Assembly (NCBI GenBank): GCA_029226975.1
Contig: JAQXZB010000007.1
Span: forward strand, 1-64,000
Direction of reading: 5' to 3'
From: Clostridiales bacterium
GTDB lineage: Bacteria > Bacillota > Clostridia > UBA1381
Length of the DNA stretch: 64,000 nucleotides
This document shows positions 15,435 through 23,404 of the stretch, piece after piece. The position numbers were made by a program, and so were the translations under genes. Under the pieces are notes generated by a model. The model ran no database searches. It was given only the letters and a program-made list of their open reading frames with translations, and was not told where the DNA came from. How positions within the stretch are numbered: the first letter of the stretch is position 1; each line of letters starts with the position of its first letter.

Positions 15435-16599
15435 AGATATAATCACTCATTACCGGCTGAAGTCCGGCGTCCTCAATTGCCTTGTAGACCTCCTCAACGC
15501 TTCTGCCGTCGGAGATTTCAAACTGCTCGTCGCCCTTCTTTTCGCCGTCTCTGCCGCCTATGCCCACATCCACGCCGCCGGAGATTTTTGTTGCGGCAAT
15601 TTTTATAACGTTGTTTCTGAAGCGTTCGCATTCCCTTGTGGAAATGGTAATGCTTGCAAAGGGCATAAACAGCCGATATGCGCATATAACCTGCAAAAGC
15701 TGTGCTTCATGGACGTCCTTGGGATTTATTTTATCGTTATTTATTATGGGTCTTAAACGGGGACAGGAAAACGCAATTTCCGCATGGGGATATTTTCTCT
15801 GCAGTAAATATGCGTGCATGCCCGTTGCAAAAGCGTCCTTTCTAAAATCCGAAAGTCCCAAAAGCGCCGCAAAGCCCACGCCCCGCATACCGCCCAAAAT
15901 TGCCCGTTCCTGCGCATAGAAGCGGTAAGGGAAAATTCTTTTGTGTCCCGCAAGATGCAGGGTTTCGTACTTGTCGCTGTTGTAGGTTTCCTGGAACACC
16001 GTCACATAGTCCGCACCGCATTTATGCAGATACGCGTACTCGTCACTGTTCATGGGATAGACCTCAACGCCTATCACCTTAAAATATTTCTTTGCCAAGG
16101 CACAGGCTTCTCCGATATACTTAACATCGGACATTTTCCTGCTTTCGCCGGTCAGAATGAGAACTTCCTGAAGCCCGGTTTTTGCGATTGCCTGCATTTC
16201 ATGCTCAATCTCGTCCCTTGTGAGCCTTGCACGATGTATGCTGTTATGGCAGTTAAAGCCGCAGTAAATGCAGTAATTTTCACAGTAATTGGCAATGTAT
16301 AAGGGCGTGAACATCATTATCGAGTTTCCGAAATGCTTTCTCGTTTCCTCCTGTGCCCGCTGTGCGATTTCCTCCAAAAAGGGCAGTGCCGCCGGGGACA
16401 GTAAAGCCTTAAAATCCTCCGGCGTTACCGTATCGTGATTAAGCGCCGCTTTCACATCGGCATCGGTGTATTTGTCATAATCATATTCTTCCATTAGCTC
16501 CGTTACCTGCAAAAGCATATCCGAGTCGATAACCTCCATGCCCGGCATATATTCCATATGATTTACCCTGTTTTTAGGGTCAAGCTCTTTTATTTCCAT
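15427..16599 (-). CDS. thiH: 2-iminoacetate synthase ThiH (radical SAM)
   Basis: 390 residues. Splits tyrosine to give dehydroglycine for the thiazole ring of thiamine, with p-cresol as by-product; used by anaerobes in place of ThiO. Cluster motif CENYCIYCGFNC (CxxxCxxC) at about residue 105, then EVLILTGESR and TVFQETYNSDKYETLH, typical of ThiH. RBS AAGGGG, 8 nt before the ATG. Follows thiG by 12 bp. Confidence 0.95.
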   Translation of the reverse strand: MEIKELDPKNRVNHMEYMPGMEVIDSDMLLQVTELMEEYDYDKYTDADVKAALNHDTVTPEDFKALLSPAALPFLEEIAQRAQEETRKHFGNSIMMFTPLYIANYCENYCIYCGFNCHNSIHRARLTRDEIEHEMQAIAKTGLQEVLILTGESRKMSDVKYIGEACALAKKYFKVIGVEVYPMNSDEYAYLHKCGADYVTVFQETYNSDKYETLHLAGHKRIFPYRFYAQERAILGGMRGVGFAALLGLSDFRKDAFATGMHAYLLQRKYPHAEIAFSCPRLRPIINNDKINPKDVHEAQLLQVICAYRLFMPFASITISTRECERFRNNVIKIAATKISGGVDVGIGGRDGEKKGDEQFEISDGRSVEEVYKAIEDAGLQPVMSDYIYV

Positions 16600-16611
16600 T
16601 TTAGTGTCCCC

Positions 16612-17379
16612 TTAATCTCTCAAAAATCCCGTAAGCGGCGAGGACGCGCTGGCTTTTCCCTCAACAACTCGTCCCATTCCGCAAAGGTATGCGCTTCTTC
16701 CGGCTTCTATCGCCTTTTTAAACGCCTGCGCCATGACCGCAACGTCACCGGCGGTGGCAATAGCGGTGTTTGCCATAACCGCCGCCGCGCCCATTTCCAT
16801 TGCCTCACAGGCCTGGGAGGGCTTGCCTATTCCGGCGTCAACGATTATCGGTAAATCAATTTCATCAATGAGGATTTTTATAAAATCCTTGGTGCAAAGT
16901 CCCTTGTTTGTGCCTATGGGCGCGCCCAAGGGCATAATGCACGCCGCGCCGGCATTTGCCATATCCCGCGCCGCGTTTAAATCCGGGTACATATAGGGCA
17001 TTACCACAAAGCCCTCCTTTGCAAGCTGTTCCGTTGCCTTGGCGGTTTCATAATTATCGGGCAGAAGGTATTTTGAATCCCTGATGCACTCTATCTTTAT
17101 AAAATCACCGCAGCCCAGCTCCCGCGCCAAATGCGCAATGCGCACCGCCTCCTCGGCGTTTCTTGCACCGGAGGTATTGGGCAGAAGGGTCACGCCCTTT
17201 GGAATATAATCCAAAATATTTGCCACATCACCCGTTGCCGCCCGGCGAAGCGCCAGGGTTATTATCTGCGCCCCCGCCTGCTCTACGGCAGCCTTAATCA
17301 AATCCAGTGAATATTTCCCGGAGCCTAAAATAAATCTCGATGTAAATTCATGTCCCTTTAAAATAAGCTTATCTTCCAT
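16612..17379 (-). CDS. thiG: thiazole synthase
   Basis: 255 residues, ThiG family TIM barrel. [35 protein letters not shown] holds the N-terminal signature, [20 protein letters not shown] and [13 protein letters not shown] the middle, and [24 protein letters not shown] the phosphate site. ThiG combines deoxyxylulose phosphate, dehydroglycine from ThiH and sulfur from ThiS thiocarboxylate. Second ring-forming enzyme of the thiSFGHE operon. Confidence 0.95.
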   Translation of the reverse strand: MEDKLILKGHEFTSRFILGSGKYSLDLIKAAVEQAGAQIITLALRRAATGDVANILDYIPKGVTLLPNTSGARNAEEAVRIAHLARELGCGDFIKIECIRDSKYLLPDNYETAKATEQLAKEGFVVMPYMYPDLNAARDMANAGAACIMPLGAPIGTNKGLCTKDFIKILIDEIDLPIIVDAGIGKPSQACEAMEMGAAAVMANTAIATAGDVAVMAQAFKKAIEAGRSAYLCGMGRVVEGKASASSPLTGFLRD

Positions 17380-17393
17380 TTATATACTTCCTT

Positions 17394-18032
17394 TCAATCC
17401 GTATCCCGCTCTCCCAAAAGCAGTCTTATTATCATGTTCGCCTGATGCGCCGCGCATACCGTAACCCGCGGGGACATTAAACCGTTAGTGTCCCCCGAAT
17501 CCGTTACTCTGTCGCCGCATATATAAAAGTTATCGGACAGGCGTTTTGTTGTTATCGAGTTTGCGCCAAGGTAACCTGCCATGCCGGAGCCGCACACAAC
17601 CGTTTTACCCTCCTCAAGCATGGCATTTACAAGCAGAGCCTTATTTTCGGGGCGGTCAAAGGCTTCGCACACAAGCTCATAGCCCGAAAATACCTCCGAT
17701 ACATTCTCTGCCGTTACCCGAAGGGTTTTTATTTCAATATCCGCATAAGGATTTATCTGCCACATAAGCTCCCGCGCCGCCTCGGTCTTTTTTTTGCCCA
17801 AATGCTTTATATAATAATTCTGGCGGTTTAAATTGGTAATATCCACCTCGTCAAAATCCACCAGCAAAAGCCGTCCCACACCGGCGCGCACAAGCATCAT
17901 TGCGATGTTGGAGCCAAGGCCCCCAAGCCCCGCAACGGCAACCCGCGCGTTTTTTAAGGTATTGTAAACCTCCTCGCCGTGGCGCTCGATAAGCGCCGAT
18001 TTAATCATTTCAAAATCAACCGCCACCGACAA
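17394..18032 (-). CDS. thiF: ThiS adenylyltransferase
   Basis: 212 residues. E1-like fold: [37 protein letters not shown] forms the ATP-binding Rossmann part, and later ECA-like segments match ThiF of thiSF-type operons. It activates the C-terminal glycine of ThiS. The start is taken as TTG at 18032, 9 nt after GGAGG and overlapping thiS by 17 nt out of frame; an ATG at 18008 is possible. No zinc CxxC pairs are seen, as in short clostridial ThiF. Confidence 0.9.
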   Translation of the reverse strand: MSVAVDFEMIKSALIERHGEEVYNTLKNARVAVAGLGGLGSNIAMMLVRAGVGRLLLVDFDEVDITNLNRQNYYIKHLGKKKTEAARELMWQINPYADIEIKTLRVTAENVSEVFSGYELVCEAFDRPENKALLVNAMLEEGKTVVCGSGMAGYLGANSITTKRLSDNFYICGDRVTDSGDTNGLMSPRVTVCAAHQANMIIRLLLGERDTD

Positions 18033-18213
18033 AGCTTACCACCTCCAGCTTGTCCCCGTCCTTTAAGACGGTGCTTTCATACTCCGCCCGCGGAACAATT
18101 TTTCCGTTTAATTCAACGGCAACAAAGGCGGTTTTGTATTTCCTTTTTTCAATCAGCTCCAAAACGCTCACGCCCTCAAAGCCCGAAAGCTCCTCACTGT
18201 TTACGAAAATCAT
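18016..18213 (-). CDS. thiS: sulfur carrier protein ThiS
   Basis: 65 residues from the ATG at 18213, preceded by GGGAGG; upstream in-frame ATGs belong to the leader. Beta-grasp ubiquitin-like protein: [46 protein letters not shown]. It ends in GGG rather than exactly GG, the glycine tail being where sulfur is carried. First gene of the thiamine operon. Confidence 0.93.
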   Translation of the reverse strand: MIFVNSEELSGFEGVSVLELIEKRKYKTAFVAVELNGKIVPRAEYESTVLKDGDKLEVVSFVGGG

Positions 18214-18234
18214 GTTGCACCTCCCAAAATAAAA

Positions 18235-18280
18235 GGTCACGAAGAAGCCTACACCCGCGGTGGTGTACCCCTTCGTGACC
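18235..18280 (-). promoter_or_regulatory. strong hairpin in the thi operon leader
   Basis: GGTCACGAAG pairs perfectly with CTTCGTGACC, with an inner TACACC/GGGTGTA stem. It fills nearly the whole leader between promoter and the thiS RBS and is followed by TTTTATTTT. It is not a TPP riboswitch: the conserved CTGAGA and related segments are absent. Either an attenuator or a 5' stabiliser. I recall a proposed thiS leader motif in Firmicutes but cannot check a match. Confidence 0.55.
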
Positions 18281-18295
18281 GAACACTCTTTTTGT

Positions 18296-18324
18296 ATTAT
18301 AATACAATCATCTCAATTTGTCAA
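18296..18324 (-). promoter_or_regulatory. thiSFGHE promoter
   Basis: Minus-strand perfect TTGACA (18319-18324), 17-bp spacer, perfect TATAAT (18296-18301). The -35 overlaps the stop of the upstream GyrI-like remnant. Confidence 0.85.
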
Positions 18325-18491
18325 GCGTTTATGGGAAAAAATATTTTTGTTTCCCACTGCTCGACGGGAATTTTATCAAAATGGGAGGTAATGTATATTT
18401 CATAGGGCGCGCCCATGTTCTGCCTGCACGAAATAACCTGCCTGTTTGGGGCTTGCTCCAAGGTCACCCCGTAATTATTTTGATAGCTCAT
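18321..18491 (-). pseudogene. GyrI-like effector-binding domain remnant
   Basis: 56 residues. The start (VTLEQAPNRQVISCRQ) looks like the first strand of a GyrI-like/BltR-type drug-binding domain, and the end (GAPYEIYITSHFDKIPVEQW-ETKIFFPI) like its last strands, but about 100 residues between are missing. No RBS is visible, and the ATG overlaps the -10 of a MerR-type promoter by two bases, so it may not be translated. It could be the tail of a MerR-family regulator gene or of a stand-alone GyrI protein. Confidence 0.55.
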
Positions 18492-18520
18492 AATAGCACC
18501 TGCCCTTAGGGGAGAGTCAA
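18490..18520 (-). promoter_or_regulatory. MerR-type promoter with 19-bp spacer
   Basis: Minus-strand TTGACT (18515-18520) and TATTAT (18490-18495) are separated by 19 bp carrying the dyad CTCCCCTAAGGGcAG. Overlong spacers with a central dyad are the hallmark of promoters twisted into shape by MerR-family activators. No intact MerR gene is in the window. Confidence 0.65.
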
Positions 18521-18537
18521 GGGCTTTTTTTAAAAAA

Positions 18538-19887
18538 TTACAAATATGCACCCTGTTCCAGAAGTTTTTTTCTAAGCGATTTCGCGTCAAGCTGCAAAGC
18601 GTCTGTCCCCGATAAGGCACACATTGCCGCCGCTGTGCCTGCCGCATGTCCCGTTGCCGCGGCATTGGGCGATACCCGAACTGCCGCCTGCGCTTCAAAA
18701 TCCGCACTTATGCACCGTCCGGCGCAGAGCAGATTTTTTATGTCCCTGCTCACAAGAGCGCGATAGGGTATGGAATATATTCCCCCGTACCTTAACGAGT
18801 GTCCCTTCGCATAAACATTATCGTCCTGACCGTCCGGGGAATGAACATCTATGGGGTATCCGCCCTTTGATATCGTATCCGAAAACTCCCTCTCGCTTAT
18901 AATATCCTTGGCACTTAGGGTGTAAGCCCCCTTTATCTGCCTTGAGGAACGCACACCGATAAAAGGCCCCGTAAACTCAACCTGCGCTTTTTTAAAACCC
19001 GGTATCCGCGTCCTTAACAGCTCTGCCACCTCCGCTGCCTGCCGCCTTCCCTCAATCTCCGCTCTTGTAAGTTCCTCGGCGTTTGTCGGGTCGGCACCGG
19101 TAATTCTGGTGGTATTTACTATAAATTCACCTCTTCTGTCCGTTTCAAAAATCAGAATGTCCTCTCTTTTAAAGGTTATTCTGCCCTCATTTTGAGCGGA
19201 TTTTAATGTCCCCGAAAATCCGCCTACAGAAAGTCTCTCGGCTTTATCTGCAATTTTTATGTCCCCTTTTAATCTGGGGAACTCGTCCGGGTTTTCCTTT
19301 ATGTATTTTTTTACCGCGGCGGTATCTACGCCCGTAAGCTTGAAATTCATTGTAAGCGGCTGGCATTTACCGTCGCTCTCTCTGCCCTTTGTAAATCCCG
19401 CACCGGCAATAAAAGCAAGCTGTGCGTCCCCGGTTGCGTCTACAAATAATTTTGCCGAAAGCTGCGCTTTTCCTCCTTTGTTATATATTTCTACAGATTT
19501 TAGTGTCCCCTCATACACCTGTGCATCGGTTATCACCGTATGATACAGAAGCTCTGCTCCGCTTTCAAGACACATTTCCTCAAGCTCCGTTTTCATTCCC
19601 TCCGCGTTAAAGGGCGTTACTGTGTAGGTATAGCCTGTGGTATCGAATATATGTCCGGCACAAAGCCCTTTGTTTTTCAATCGTTCTGTAAGCTCTGCGC
19701 CTATTCCGCGTATTACCTGAATTTCACCGGCGTGAAAGGTCATCATGGGTCCCGTACCGCAGGCGGTAAGCGTACCGCCCAAAAAGCCGTACTGCTCGAT
19801 AAGCAAAGTCCTCGCTCCCGTACGCGCAGCGGCTATGGCGGCGCAGGCTCCGGCAATCCCTCCTCCGGCAATAATTACGTCATACAT
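18538..19887 (-). CDS. FAD-dependent oxidoreductase (FAD_oxidored family)
   Basis: 449 residues, no signal peptide. N-terminal dinucleotide site GGGIAGACAAIAAARTGARTLLIEQYGFLGGT, then TGPMMTF, and a C-terminal GRCISADFEAQAAVRVSPNAAATGHAAGTAA, the pattern of the PF12831 family common in polysaccharide loci. The substrate is unknown; in such loci a role in oxidising a released sugar or uronate derivative is plausible. Its start overlaps the PL8 stop by 13 nt, so it belongs to the lyase operon. Confidence 0.85.
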   Translation of the reverse strand: MYDVIIAGGGIAGACAAIAAARTGARTLLIEQYGFLGGTLTACGTGPMMTFHAGEIQVIRGIGAELTERLKNKGLCAGHIFDTTGYTYTVTPFNAEGMKTELEEMCLESGAELLYHTVITDAQVYEGTLKSVEIYNKGGKAQLSAKLFVDATGDAQLAFIAGAGFTKGRESDGKCQPLTMNFKLTGVDTAAVKKYIKENPDEFPRLKGDIKIADKAERLSVGGFSGTLKSAQNEGRITFKREDILIFETDRRGEFIVNTTRITGADPTNAEELTRAEIEGRRQAAEVAELLRTRIPGFKKAQVEFTGPFIGVRSSRQIKGAYTLSAKDIISEREFSDTISKGGYPIDVHSPDGQDDNVYAKGHSLRYGGIYSIPYRALVSRDIKNLLCAGRCISADFEAQAAVRVSPNAAATGHAAGTAAAMCALSGTDALQLDAKSLRKKLLEQGAYL

Positions 19888-21464
19888 ATCTTAATTTCTC
19901 CCCTCTTGCGGCTCACCTCATAAAGCCTTTGCTTATATATGACCGACTGCACATTTTTGCAGTTGCTTTTTATTATAATTTCGTCCGTTTTCGGCTCTTT
20001 ATGCGCGGGAAAAAGCATATATGCATACTCACCCTTTGTCTTATGCTCCTTGATTAAGGTTAAAAACTCTCCGCAATATCTTTTTTTGTCGGTATTCGAT
20101 GAAACATTTTCCCAACCGCCTTCGCGGATTTCCCGAATTACTTTTATGTCCCCGTCAGGGATATAAATACACAAGCCGCAGTCGTTTTTACCGCTTTTTA
20201 CATAAATCTGTCTGTCCGATATGCTTACCTCAGCGTCCTCGTGAAGCAGGATATTTTCAATAATTGTTTCACTGCCGCCCGTCATGTCCGCACCCAAACA
20301 CACGATTATATCCCCCAAAAAGAACCAAGCTTTTTTTCCTATATCGTTTATGTCCATGGCGCATACGCCGTTTTCTCCGAACATTTTGCCGGCGCATAAA
20401 TCCTTGGTGCTTACAAAATTGGGCTTCGGATATATTCCTCTTATAACGGTTGTCCCCGGCAGACGCTCCATATCCACACAGGGAAAATACGCTCCCGAAA
20501 ACCGAAATGGGTCGGTGTATAGATACAACATTCCGTCCGAGGTGTGCCATGCGGTTTGATTTTCGTTGTTTATGGACTCGAAATTTGCACTGCGCTTAGA
20601 ATGCATCGCAAGCCCTGCCGCAAAGTCGTCTCGGCGCATAACCGCCCTGTCCATGGCTTTGAAATAATAAAAACCGTTTTTAATTTTAGTGTCCCCATAT
20701 AGCCGCCGTATAAAATGCTCCGCTTTTTTATAGGCACTTTGCGCGGTTGAATAATACCTCGACATCTCTCTTCCGCGCACCATATCCATAAAAATACCCC
20801 GGTACATAAAGGGCAAAAAGGCTTTCTCGATTATTTTACCTATATTTTCCGTACCTTTTATGTCCCCGAAAAGCGCAAGCATATCCGACAGCCCGGCAAG
20901 CAATGAAAGCCCGTATCCGCCGTTATAGGGAATGTTTTTATGCTGTATAAAGGAACCGTCCTCATAAAATCCGTCTCCCTCACTCACCGTTTTTAAAATC
21001 GGTGCAATTTGGGTCTTTGCCATGTTAATCTCGTCCTCATTGCCGCATAAAATGCCGCGCAGAGCAAAAATCTCACATTCCCAAAGACGGTTTGCTCCCG
21101 TAAGAATTATTTCCCTGTGAAAATGCCGCTGTGCGCTCATATACTCTGCCAAAAGTTCAGCAGGTACGGTATCGTAAATCAATGTAAAAATCTGATTTAA
21201 GCTTCTCGGTATTCCTATTTCCCAAAACCACCAGTTTCCGAAAGGCTCGGTTTTATCGTTATAGAGGGGCAAAAGCTCATAAAGCTTACCTGTCGCCTCC
21301 CCGGCATCGCCGCCCTCCAAAAGCTCGGATAAAATCTTTGAAAAGGCAGCGTTTAAAGAATCATCGTCATAGGGCTTGGAGGTATTTTCACCGAAATAAT
21401 GCACTGCCCCGGCAGCATAGTTTTCCCTTATTATTTTTTCGTATTTTTTTATAAGCTCTTTCAT
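19875..21464 (-). CDS. polysaccharide lyase family 8 (PL8), intracellular
   Basis: 529 residues without a signal peptide, shorter than the usual 650-1000. Alpha/alpha barrel signature NWWFWEIGIPRSLNQIF, then TGANRLWE (Asn125), DGSFIQHKNIPYNGGYG (His175, Tyr184) and RGREMSR (Arg232, Arg236), matching the Asn-His-Tyr-Arg set of PL8, followed by SANFESINNENQTAW. PL8 enzymes cleave glucuronate-linked polymers (hyaluronan, chondroitin, xanthan) by beta-elimination, leaving an unsaturated uronate. Neighbouring GH88 would remove that. Cytoplasmic location means it acts on imported oligosaccharides. Overlaps its neighbours on both sides. Confidence 0.87.
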   Translation of the reverse strand: MKELIKKYEKIIRENYAAGAVHYFGENTSKPYDDDSLNAAFSKILSELLEGGDAGEATGKLYELLPLYNDKTEPFGNWWFWEIGIPRSLNQIFTLIYDTVPAELLAEYMSAQRHFHREIILTGANRLWECEIFALRGILCGNEDEINMAKTQIAPILKTVSEGDGFYEDGSFIQHKNIPYNGGYGLSLLAGLSDMLALFGDIKGTENIGKIIEKAFLPFMYRGIFMDMVRGREMSRYYSTAQSAYKKAEHFIRRLYGDTKIKNGFYYFKAMDRAVMRRDDFAAGLAMHSKRSANFESINNENQTAWHTSDGMLYLYTDPFRFSGAYFPCVDMERLPGTTVIRGIYPKPNFVSTKDLCAGKMFGENGVCAMDINDIGKKAWFFLGDIIVCLGADMTGGSETIIENILLHEDAEVSISDRQIYVKSGKNDCGLCIYIPDGDIKVIREIREGGWENVSSNTDKKRYCGEFLTLIKEHKTKGEYAYMLFPAHKEPKTDEIIIKSNCKNVQSVIYKQRLYEVSRKRGEIKICMT

Positions 21465-23086
21465 AATATTTTAAACGTAAGCTCAAAATCTCCGTCCGTT
21501 TCATAATCCACAAAATACAAAACATCCTCCGAAGCGTCATGAGCTTTTAGTGTCTCCTTACTTATTTTTGGTGTTATATCACATTCGAGCACCGCATTTT
21601 TTATAACCGCCTTGCCGTCCTTTATACAGGGCTTTATCACCGAAACAAATCTTTCGGTTATTTTATGGCATTTAGTGTCCCCAAATACAAATTTATCCTT
21701 TAATTCCACATAATCCTCTCCGACCTCAAAGCTTCTTTTAAGGGATTTAAGTGTCTTAATATCATATGCGGCGCAAAGCTCCGTTTCAAAACAACCGTTT
21801 TCGCTTTTTATTACCGGCGCAATTTTATCTCCGCCCTCGGCTTGGAGTTGTCCGTCAATTATGGGAACGCTGTGTCCTTTTGAGGAACAGCACAATTCCT
21901 CATAACGCTTTTCGGTAAAATAGTCATGGGTATACTCCCCCGCACCGTAATCGGCAAGAAGCTGATTATCCTTGTCGGCAATTATAAAGCTGCCCAAATC
22001 GTTGTGGTTGTGGCTTTCGCCGTTTGAGCCGCCCTTTGCGGAAAAGGCAAATTTTTTGCCTCGCTCAACGTACCAGCAGCAGTCGGCAAAAAAGCTTTCC
22101 TTTTGGGGCTCTTCCTTTATGCCCAAAAGTCCCTCGTCAAGGTAGAGAATTGACCTTAGGGCAGTGGCAAATCGGAAGCAATTGTCCACACCGTCCGAAA
22201 TTTCATCGCTTATAAGCCGCACCTCGGCGCCGAAGCGGTTTCTGTAATAATGCGCCAGACCGGAATTAAAATGCGCGCTTCTTGAACAGTCGCTGTAGCT
22301 TATAACTGTATCCCCTGCCAAAAACAAATTCTGCTGACACCGGGCAATGGCTCTGACCTTGGGATTTTTGGTTAAATCAACACCGCACTTTTCCTTATAC
22401 AAATCGGCAAACGCCGTAAAATACCAAAATCCGTAATTCCAATAGCCCAAGCCCTCCGGGCATATACCGTCATCGCCGAAGCCCGAAAGATAATTTTCCA
22501 TAGCCGATAATATTCTGTCCTCTATTTGCTCAAACTCCGTCGGGAACTCGTAAAGAAACGCCATTCCCACCGACCCGGCGCATACCGCCGCCCAGTTATT
22601 TGTAATGCTTTCCCAGTTATAAACCTCCTCAATAAAGGGGCGCACCGTTCTTCTTTCGATTTCTTCGTGTATTTTTTGGCGCGTTTTTTGGGGAATTTCA
22701 ATGCGTGTGCAGATTTCCGCCAATGCCTGTGCGGTTTCGGCGGCGAACAGGTCTATGACCCTCTCCGGCGCGGGATTGGATTTTTCCATATGTGCCGGCA
22801 GTGCCCAGGTAAACTCATCGCATATAACGTCAATCACACGCACCAACTCGTCCAAATGTTCCTTTTCGCCGTAAATAAGACACATCAGCGCCGACATAAG
22901 CAGTGCGCCGCGTCTTGTAAAATATACGTCCTCGTATTCCTTTCGCGAGCCGGTTTCATAGAAAATATCAAACAGCTCCCGCGTAAGCGGCAAAAACTCC
23001 CTGCCCCGGTATTCCTCATATCTTTTTTTCAGGTTTATAAGCTGTGCTTCAAAGGCTCTTAGCTCCTTTATTCTTTTAAAATCCAT
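21461..23086 (-). CDS. heparinase II/III-like family protein
   Basis: 541 residues, no signal peptide. N-terminal alpha-helical toroid (SITNNWAAVCAGSVGMAFLYE, CPEGLGYWNYGFWYFTAFADLY) and a C-terminal beta-sandwich starting with KGGSNGESHNHNDLGSFI, the heparinase II/III signature with catalytic His and metal-binding residues, followed by LLADYGAGEYTHDYF. The fold is shared by PL12, PL15, PL21 and PL33 (gellan-lyase-type) enzymes, so the exact substrate is open. First gene of the lyase operon, with its own promoter; its stop overlaps the PL8 start by 4 nt. Confidence 0.82.
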   Translation of the reverse strand: MDFKRIKELRAFEAQLINLKKRYEEYRGREFLPLTRELFDIFYETGSRKEYEDVYFTRRGALLMSALMCLIYGEKEHLDELVRVIDVICDEFTWALPAHMEKSNPAPERVIDLFAAETAQALAEICTRIEIPQKTRQKIHEEIERRTVRPFIEEVYNWESITNNWAAVCAGSVGMAFLYEFPTEFEQIEDRILSAMENYLSGFGDDGICPEGLGYWNYGFWYFTAFADLYKEKCGVDLTKNPKVRAIARCQQNLFLAGDTVISYSDCSRSAHFNSGLAHYYRNRFGAEVRLISDEISDGVDNCFRFATALRSILYLDEGLLGIKEEPQKESFFADCCWYVERGKKFAFSAKGGSNGESHNHNDLGSFIIADKDNQLLADYGAGEYTHDYFTEKRYEELCCSSKGHSVPIIDGQLQAEGGDKIAPVIKSENGCFETELCAAYDIKTLKSLKRSFEVGEDYVELKDKFVFGDTKCHKITERFVSVIKPCIKDGKAVIKNAVLECDITPKISKETLKAHDASEDVLYFVDYETDGDFELTFKIL

Positions 23087-23112
23087 TTTCTTCCTCCAAA
23101 ATTTTTTAGTAT

Positions 23113-23141
23113 ATTATATCATATCCGCAAATGCATTTCAA
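23113..23141 (-). promoter_or_regulatory. promoter of the intracellular lyase operon
   Basis: Minus-strand TTGAAA (23136-23141), 17-bp spacer, perfect TATAAT (23113-23118), about 27 bp upstream of the heparinase-like start. Confidence 0.7.
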
Positions 23142-23166
23142 GCTCTTTATCCATAGGTTCCTGTTG

Positions 23167-23194
23167 AAAAAGGGGATGCCGAAAAACATCCCCT
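23167..23194 (-). terminator. terminator after the 54-aa peptide gene
   Basis: Minus-strand GGGGATG and CATCCCC with an 8-nt loop, followed by five T. It separates the small secreted-protein unit from the lyase operon. Confidence 0.8.
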
Positions 23195-23225
23195 CCGTTG
23201 GCTTAAAAATATTTTTAAATCAATG

Positions 23226-23390
23226 TCACTGCTTAAACGCCGCCATATAATCGATTGACTGAACCGATGTGCCGACCACGCCCGCATCGGCAAGCGCAAG
23301 CTTTGCTTCCTGTATGCCGCTGCTTGTGATGACCTTCTCTTTGGAAAAGCGCGAGATATTCATTGACGGATCCGTATACTGCATTTTCAT
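23226..23390 (-). CDS. 54-residue peptide of unknown function
   Basis: Open from ATG at 23390 (GGGGGT upstream) to TGA at 23226, with the terminator following. No signal peptide or membrane segment. The last ~30 residues (SGIQEAKLALADAGVVG..., ending DYMAAF) line up with the extreme C-terminus of the GH5 protein at 28288 (DGLEDAKDALLNMGVSQSG..., ending DYNSVF), with 11 of 29 identical. It could be a small partner or a detached copy of that tail. It lies 14 bp after the 339-residue secreted protein and shares its transcript. Confidence 0.6.
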   Translation of the reverse strand: MKMQYTDPSMNISRFSKEKVITSSGIQEAKLALADAGVVGTSVQSIDYMAAFKQ

Positions 23391-23404
23391 AATGAATACC
23401 CCCT

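Noticed and set aside
18235-18300. A TPP riboswitch before thiS
   Set aside because: The leader is about 75 nt and lacks the conserved CTGAGA and other TPP segments; it holds a single hairpin.
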